This document shows positions 1 to 6,300 of a stretch of DNA of 6,787 nucleotides, piece by piece. The position numbers were made by a program, and so were the translations under genes. Positions within the stretch are counted from its first letter, which is position 1. Each line of letters begins with the position of its first letter. This stretch comes from Lentzea sp. (lineage in GTDB: Bacteria; Actinomycetota; Actinomycetes; Mycobacteriales; Pseudonocardiaceae). Where the stretch lies: contig JASLAV010000342.1 in NCBI GenBank assembly GCA_030146905.1, positions 1 to 6,787 on the forward strand. Reading direction: 5' to 3'. Under the pieces are notes generated by a model. That model was not told where the DNA came from. It ran no database searches and saw only the letters and a program-made list of their open reading frames with translations.

Positions 1-136
1 CGGGGTCGCCCGGTTCTGCTGCGGTGCGCCGTGCTGCGCCTCCGCCTTGCCGGGCGGGGTCCACGTGGCCGCGGCCCGCCCGTTGGACGGCAGCGCGTCC
101 CGGCTCGACGACGCGTGGCTCGGCGAGGTCGCGTCC
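1..136 (-). other. low-complexity tail running off the window edge
   Basis: Roughly the last 45 visible residues (about 2218-2262) are rich in A, S, P, T, Q and G, with SHASSSRD, TWTPPGKAE and HGAPQQNRATP. No fold or motif is recognisable. It continues the flexible linker, and the frame is still open at base 1, so another domain may follow. Confidence 0.6.
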
Positions 137-3100
137 GTGGGCGGCAGCGGTGGCAGGGGCTTGGAGTTGTCAGCTCCGCTGTTCGTGCCACTGCTCGACG
201 ACGCCGTGGTCGTGTCCTGCGCGGACACCTCTGCGGGGGGCAGCGGTGGCAGGGGCTTGGAGTTGTCGGTCCCGCTGTTCGTGCCACCGTTCGACGACGC
301 CGTGGTCGTCTCGGTGGGCGGCAGCGGCGGCAGGGGCCTGGAGTTGTCGGTGCCACCGCTCGACGACGTGGTTGCTTCCGCCGTGGTCGTCTCCGTGGGC
401 GGCAATGGCGGCAGGGGCCTGGAGTTGCCGGGCCCGCCGTCCGTGCCACCGCTCGACGTCGTGGTCGTGCCAGGCGCGGTGTTGTAGGCGGCGATCTTCT
501 CGTCGACGACGGCCTTCTTGTCCCACCACTCCTTCTGCTTGACGTCGGCGGCACGGCGGGCATCGTCGAGCTTGGTCTCCGCCTCCCTGACGAGCGCCTC
601 CTGGGCCGCGCGGTCGGCGTCGAGCCTGGCGACCTCCTGCTCGTACCTGGTCTCCGCCGCGGTGCGGGCCGCGTCGGCCTGCGCGACGACCTGCTGCTGC
701 GCGAGCAGTTCCGTCTGCCGGGCTTCCGCCTCCGTCCGCAGGACGGCCAGTTCAGCCTCGGCGTCGCGCAGCTGTTGCTGCGTCCGTTGCAGTGCCGTCC
801 TGGCGTCGTCGGCGTCGGACTGCGCCGACTGCACCGCGGCCTGCGAGCCGCCGTTGGCCTTGACCTCGTCCAGCGCGAGCTTGGCCTCCGTCGCGATGGC
901 ACCGAGGCCGTCGATCCGGGAACCCAGCTCGGTCACGGTGTCCTGCGTGCTGTCGAACTCGCGCTGAGCGGTCTGGGCGCGGGCCTCCAGTGCCGGGAGC
1001 TTGGCCTGCTCGTCGAGGTGCGTCTCGACCGCCGCGTTGTAGGCGATCTGGACCGGCGTGAGCTCCGAGTCGTTCTTGGCGAGCTTCGCGGCGGTCTCGT
1101 TGATGACCTGCTGCGCCTCGTGCCGCCTGGTGTCGACGTCGACCTCGGCGGCGCGCCAGTCGTCCGCCGCCTTCTTCAGGTCGGTCTGGGCGGTGTCCAG
1201 GGCCGGGTCGAAGTCCTTGCCCAGCACCGCCTGCGCGTCCGCGGCCGGCATGCGGACCGCGGCCGAGTTCGGCACGGACAGGTCGACGACGGAGGTCTTG
1301 CCGCCGATCGTCGCGACCACGCGGTACTCGACGCCGAACTGGACCAGGCCGGTCCGCGCCTTCGGCTTGACGTTGTTCACCTTGTTGTCGGTCGGTCCGC
1401 CGGAGGACGCCGTCGAGTCCTCGCCGGCGTGCCGGAACTCGACACCGCTCGCGACGAGGTTGACGTTGTCCTTCGGGTCGGTGTTCTGCTTGATCGCAGC
1501 GCCACCGGTCGCGAGGCCCACCGACACGTCACCGGTCTCGGTGACCTTCGCCTCGCCGCTGGTCGCGGTGACCTGCGACCGCGGGTTCTCCAGCGCCACA
1601 CCGTCGCTGAGCGAGCCGAGCGACGGGTCGACGAGCCTGGCGTAGACCTTCACGTCGGCGTCCTGGCCGAACGTCAGCGCCGCTTCCTTGAGGCCGGGCA
1701 CCTCCAGCGGGCCCGACAGCATCGACGGCAGGTGCGGCTGCAGGTTCTCCGGGCTCAGCGTGGACAGCAGGCTGTTCAACGAGCCGGTGCCCTTGCCGGT
1801 CAGGCCCTTGCCCGCACCGGCGTCGGTCAGCGCCTTCACGGCGGCGTCGCGCAGGTCCTTGGCACCGCGCAGGTTCTCCACCGACGCGGCCTGCGGGAGC
1901 TGCGAGGCACGGGCGTCCTGCTGGAACGCGGCCGTCGCCTCCGGCGTGCCGAACCGGCCGGGGAGCTTGCCGGCCGCCGACATGTACGGCTGGGTGTTCG
2001 CCTTGCCGGAGACCTTCTGGTTGTCCGCGTGCAGCCGGACGGTCATCTGCTGCTGGCCGCTCGTGGCCTTCGCGACCTCCTGGTCGCCCTTCTCCACGAC
2101 GAGCTCGAACTCGATCGGCACGCTGTAGCGCGCCGCCGGTCCGCCCGCGCCGCGGAGGTGGCCGAACTGGTCGGTCGTCGAGGTGGTGACCGAGCTGCTC
2201 TTCGCCCCGCCGATGTTCGCCGTCGCGATCACGCCGGCGGTGCCGGAGACGTTCGGGTTCGCGCTGCCGGGCGAGGCCAGCCCCGGCGCCTTGACGCCGA
2301 GACCCCATCCGGTGCCGCGGCCCTGGCCGTCGGAGACCTTGTTCGCCCCGGCGATCGTCGACTCCATCTCGACGCCGTCGTTCACGACGTCCTGGAACTG
2401 CGGCGTCTGCGCCTTGGCGCGCAGCGTCACCTGGTACGAGTCCTTGCCGAACGTTCCCGGCTGGTGCACCAGCAGCGGCACGCCGCCGTCCAGGGCGCTG
2501 TCGATCATCGCCTTGACGCTCGCGGGCGAGCTGAAGTCGACCAGGCGCTGCATGTTGCTCATCGAGTCCCTGAGCACCGACTCCGGCAGCAGCGGGTCAC
2601 CGAAGCGCTTCGTGGTCTTGGCGTTGACGTCCTGGGTCAGCTGGGAGACCACGCCGGACAGGTCCGGCACGCTCTCCACGGTGGACAGACCGAGCGCGCC
2701 GGGCTCGCCGTCGGCCACCGACGAGGGCGGCGCCATCGTCGGCATCTCGGGCTTCGACACGTTCGGCTTGACGTCGGGCAACAGGCCCATGTCCCGCGCG
2801 ACGTCCTCGGTCACGCGCACGAACACCGACTTCGGCATCGACACGGCCGCGCCCTCGGCGTGCGGGGTGCCGCCGTAGACGAAGTTGCCGGAGCGGCTCT
2901 CGCCGACCACCGTGACGTCCGCGTCGAGCTGCACCAGCACGGTGCGGGCTCCCGCGGGGGTCACGCGGTTGCGGTCGTGGCTGCCGCTGATCTCGTTGGC
3001 CGACGTCTTCGAGTCCGACCACGGCGTGACCTTGCCGGCCACCGCGACACCACCGGCGCCGCTGGTGGGCGTGGGCTCACCGGCGGGCGGGGGAGTGACG

Positions 3101-3354
3101 TTCGGCTTGATCGGCACGTTCACGCCGGCGGTGAGGTCGACCGACCGGCTGGTCGTCGACGACTCGCCCGCCTTGTACCCGCCGGTGCTCGCGTTCTCCG
3201 TGCCGGTGTCGTCCGAGATGGACACGATCTTCGGGTTGCTGAGCCCGAACTTCACGCCGATCGCGCCGGTGCGGTCGGTGACCCGCCGGTCGTACTTGAG
3301 GCCCTGCTCCCCGATGCCGGTCTCGGTCAGCGTGCGCAGGTTCGCCTTGATGTT
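1..3354 (-). CDS. giant multidomain secreted-type protein, downstream part (partial, continues past base 1)
   Basis: This is the continuation of the same protein after the one-base shift. I translated every codon from 3354 to 1 and found no stop: 1,118 codons, residues 1145-2262. It contains the rest of repeat module 4, modules 5 and 6, a coiled coil of about 230 residues, and a linker with four (R/K)PLPPLPP repeats, then runs off the left edge. It is unlikely to be an independent gene. It begins in the middle of the conserved SPEN motif of module 4, and the first possible in-frame starts (GTG at 3253-3255 or 3223-3225, ATG at 2836-2838) have no visible ribosome binding site and fall inside the module. 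No cysteine, signal peptide or membrane helix is seen. If the family behaves like other long actinobacterial secreted proteins, an effector or anchoring domain could follow to the left. That is inference. Confidence 0.85.
137..480 (-). repeat. four tandem repeats carrying (R/K)PLPPLPP in a Thr/Ser linker
   Basis: Four near-identical units each contain NS(R/K)PLPPLPP followed by T/S/A/G filler. The cores lie at 397-420, 316-339, 235-258 and 139-162 (residues 2123-2130, 2150-2157, 2177-2184 and 2209-2216). Spacing in protein order is 81, 81 and 96 bases, so the third-to-fourth unit carries five extra codons. The first two cores use Arg and the last two use Lys. DNA identity is high around the core, which points to recent duplication. 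RPLPPLP matches the classical class I SH3-ligand consensus. In this bacterial context it may just be a rigid polyproline spacer. Confidence 0.8.
484..1179 (-). other. long alpha-helical coiled-coil stalk
   Basis: Residues 1870-2101 consist almost only of A, E, Q, D, R, K, L, T and V, with heptad-like spacing of hydrophobics (for example LRDAEAELAVLRTEAEARQT, then AETRYEQEVARLDADRAAQE). Two short breaks occur: near LTPVQIAYN (about 1910) and at KANGGSQ (about 1975), which looks like a hairpin between two antiparallel helices. The helix ends in the aromatic pair of KEWWDKK and then IAAYN. I infer that it spaces or oligomerises the protein. It has no enzyme motif. Confidence 0.75.
1180..2013 (-). 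repeat. repeat module 6 of the beta-rich body
   Basis: Residues about 1592-1869. The helix LRDAAVKALTDAG resembles the LRDQAIDALNRAAG helix of module 4. It leads to LSPENLQPHLPSMLSG (SP at 1678-1679), then VKVYARLVD, a short hairpin region (GDVSVGLATGG) with weak Ser/Thr flanks, and the closing strands VQFGVEYRVVA and AAVRMPAAD. The hairpin is clearly shorter than in modules 2-5. The last helix runs straight into the coiled coil. Confidence 0.6.
2014..2706 (-). repeat. repeat module 5 of the beta-rich body
   Basis: Residues about 1361-1591. It has the helix SGVVSQLTQDVN, then FSSPASVKAMIDSALDGG (SP at 1420-1421), the strand YQVTLRAKAQT, a Gly/Ser-rich hairpin region (GTGWGLGVKAPG, then VSGTAGVIATANIGG) flanked by ESTIAG and SSSVTTSTTD, and the closing strands VPIEFELVVEKGD and MTVRLHADN. 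The 'SALDGGVPLLV' turn aligns well with AMLGGG of module 2 and SLMGPGVQVQL of module 3. Confidence 0.6.
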
Positions 3355-6300
3355 TCTCCGGGGAGAACATCTTGTCGATCTGCGCCCGTGACGCGGTGCC
3401 CGGCACGGTCAGCGCCGAGTCGCCGCCCGCCGCGCGGTTCAGCGCGTCGATGGCCTGGTCGCGCAGCGCCGTCGTGTTCGCGACGGCCTCCACGTGCAGG
3501 AAGTCCGGCGACTTCTCCTTGGCGGGGGTGCTCAGCAGTTGGTGGACGGTCGGGGCGTTCTCCAGCGCCTTCGGCTCCGGCGTTCCGGGCTCGAAGCCCT
3601 TGCCGGAGTCGTTGTCCAGGGTGGAGCCGTCGGACACCCACAGGTTGACGCCGCCCTTGATGGGCTTGAGGTCCGTGGCGCCGTCACCGGTCTTCGCCAC
3701 GGTGTGCTGCTTGGGCGCCTGGTGGCCGGGCGCGCCGGGTACGACGCGCCGCACCCAGGCACGGGGCCGGGTGAACGTGGTGATCTCGACCTGGAACTCC
3801 ACGTCGCTGCGGAACACCTGGGCGTTCGGGCTGCCGACGTTGAGCGAGGTGCTGTTGACCGTCGGGCCGGCCGCGGTCTTGTCCGACCACGAGTGGTTGT
3901 ACTTCACGCCGGCCTGCGGCGTCGGGGTCAGCGTGGCGACCCCGGTCTTGGAGGGGATCATCACCTTGCCCTCGACACCACCGCTCCAGCCCTTGGTGGT
4001 CGTCGTGGAGCTGTCGAGCTTCGGACCGGTCGACGACGCGTCGCGGATGTTGCGCGCGTCGGCCTGGCCGAGGTGCTCGGTGTTCGCCACCGTCGCCTTG
4101 ACGGTGATGTTGACGTAGGTGTTGCTGGTCGTGCCGCTGTTCTTGAGCTGCACCTGGACGCCCGGTCCCATCAGGCTGTCCATGTTGGCCCGCAACGCCG
4201 TCGGCGAGAGCTGCGAGGTCAGCTTGCGCTGGTTCGCGAGCTGTTCCGAGACGTCGGCGAAGCCCTTGCCCTTGCTCGAGCGCGGGTTCGAGCTCGGGTC
4301 CGCCCAGCTCGGCAGGAACTTCTCGAACCCCGGCAGGCCGCGCAACGCGTCCTCGACCTGGTTCTGCACCTGCGCCGCCACCTCGAACTCGCCGACCTTG
4401 GCGTTGCCGGCGGCGAGCGTGTCGCGGAGGTAGGGCGGCGGGAACTTCTTGCCCTTGTTGGTCTCGTCGACCGTGGAGTCCTTGGTGCCGTCCGGGGTCG
4501 GCAGGCCCAGCGCCGCCGCCTCCGGCAGACCGAGGCGCACGTAGGTGGTGACGGGGATCTTGACGGGGGCACCGCTCGGCGCGCGGACCTCGACCTCGGC
4601 CTGCACCTTGTACAGGCCGGTGCCGCCCTTCATCTGGATGCCGCTCTTGTGGCTCGTGTTGATGCCCGCGTTGACGTTCTCGGCGATGCGCGCCGAGTAG
4701 CCGAGCGTGGCACCGACCTGGCCGCCGACCGTGTTCGGGATGCCGGCGTTGAAGCCGAGCCCGCCGGTGACGTCACCACCGGACTTGGTCGTCGACGACA
4801 CACCACTGCTGTGCGAGGCGCTGTCGTGCAGGCGGAACACCGAGCTGTCGTGCGTGCCCACCAGTTCCGCGGTCTGCAGCGTCGCCTTCATCTGCACCGC
4901 AGCGCCCTTGCTGGCGTGCGGGCTGATGAGGTCCGGTGACGTGATGTACCCGCCACCGAGCATCGCGCCGAGGTTGTTGCGGATCTCGGTCGGGCTCAGG
5001 AAGTTCTGCAACGCTTCGCGGCCAGGCGAGCCGATCTTGACGATCGACGGGTGCAGGTTCCGCGCGACGTCGGCGAACGCCTTCTGCTGGTTGTCGACCG
5101 ACACCGCCTCGGGGACGGGGTGCTCGACCTTGGCGCCCCAGTTCTCGATCGGCGCCGTGGCGACGCTGATGGCGTTGCCGGAGCTGGTGATCGACGCCAG
5201 GTCGTCGGGGATGTGGAGCTTGACCTCCGTGCCGGTGTTGACCGCGGGCAGGTGCTGCTCGCGACCGTTGGCGTCGGTCAGCGTGACGTCGTAGGTCACC
5301 CCGACGGTGGCCTCGGTCGAACCCTCGCCCGCCCGGATGATGCGCTGGTCGGTGAGCGAGGACGACGTGTTCTGCGACTGCGCGGGCGTGGCGAACTGCG
5401 CCTTGCCGCCGAGCGAGCCGTACGGGCCGTACCCGACGGCGGCCGTGACCGCGCCGCCGACGTCGTTGGCCGTGGCGACGGTGTGCGTCGTCGAGGACGA
5501 GTTCCCCGACTGCGCCGTCATGTCGGTCTTGCTGGTGGGCGCGGCCACGGGGGCCGTGTCCGTCTGCGCGTGCATGGTGGCGCGGACGTTCGCCTCGTAC
5601 CAGGTGTTGCCGATCTTGACCTGGAAGTTGCGGCCGCTGTCCAGGAACGACTCGAAGTCACCCTTGATGGCCTGCTCGATGCGGGCGGCGTCGGCGGGCT
5701 TGAGGTTCGGGATGCCCGCCGTGACGTTCTCGGCGCCCCGCACCTCGGAGGGGGAGATCGAGCCGAGCGCCTGGTTGTCCTGGAAGAACTTCGGCAGGGT
5801 CTTCGCGTCCGGCATGACCTGGCCGACCTCCGGCCTGGCCAGCGTGGTCATCGGGATGACGGGGTTCGGCGTCGGCCTGGTCTGGATCTCGGGCTCCGAC
5901 CACGCCGAGGTCGCCGGGTCCTGCGGCTGGACCGCCGGCTTGCCGACGGGCGCGGTGGTCTCAGTCGTCGTGGTCTCGGCCGTCGTGGTGTCGGCGGGCG
6001 GGGTCTCTGCGGGCGGGGTCCACCCGGCGGGCGGCGGAACCGTTGCCGGACCGGCGGGTTCCAGCCTCGTGTCGGGCACCATCACCTGGCTGTTGGCGGT
6101 GCGCTCGACGAGCCACAGGTGACGCGGCCGCACGCCGGGGTCCGGCAGTTTCAGGTCGGCGCCCATCATGCTGCCGTCGTCCTTGTGCACGGCGGAGGCG
6201 GTGTCGTGCTGCTGGAACACGCGCGAGCTGTCGGTGTACTCGTCGGGGACGCCCAGGTAGTGCAGCGTCTCGTGGGCGAGGACCTCGGGGCTGGTGCTCG

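Larger units (their letters stand above)
2707..3610 (-). repeat. repeat module 4 of the beta-rich body (contains the frameshift)
   Basis: Residues about 1060-1360 after frame correction. The helix LRDQAIDALNRAAGG leads to MFSPENIKANLRTLTETG (SP at 1142-1143, interrupted by the extra base). The Ser/Thr-flanked hairpin carries a Pro-rich tip (PNVTPPPAGEPTPTSG) between VDLTAGVNVPI and GGVAVAGKVTPW. It closes with VLVQLDADVTVVG and SVFVRVTEDVA. The motif and the order of elements match the other modules only if the extra base is removed. Confidence 0.6.

Noticed and set aside
137..430. G-quadruplex-like G runs on the plus strand (GGGCGGCAGCGG followed by TGGCAGGGG)
   Set aside because: They are a by-product of the Pro-Leu-Pro codons of the linker repeats. 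The runs are mostly two G's long and there is no independent sign of a regulatory role.
1529..2308. A 259-codon minus-strand frame, with similar Arg/Gly-rich frames at 2597-3022 and 3327-3641
   Set aside because: These are off-frame readings of the giant gene. Their products are low-complexity Arg/Gly/Pro/Ala, whereas the neighbouring frame gives the repeat modules without stops.
31..3648. A 1,205-codon plus-strand open frame
   Set aside because: It is mostly codon-aligned with the real minus-strand gene. Stops in this register require TTA, CTA or TCA codons in the gene, which are rare at this G+C. Its product is Arg/Leu/Gly/Val-rich with no domain pattern, and it runs across the frameshift unchanged in character.
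5940..6020. Short direct repeats such as GTCGTGGT and GCGGGCGGGGTC
   Set aside because: They encode the Thr-rich and Pro-rich runs of the linker and are explained by low-complexity coding, not by a mobile or regulatory element.
5307..6122. A 271-codon plus-strand open frame (and other plus-strand frames of 95-248 codons)
   Set aside because: These lie opposite well-formed protein on the minus strand with repeat modules and a catalytic motif. Their products are Ser/Val/Ala-rich without recognisable structure.
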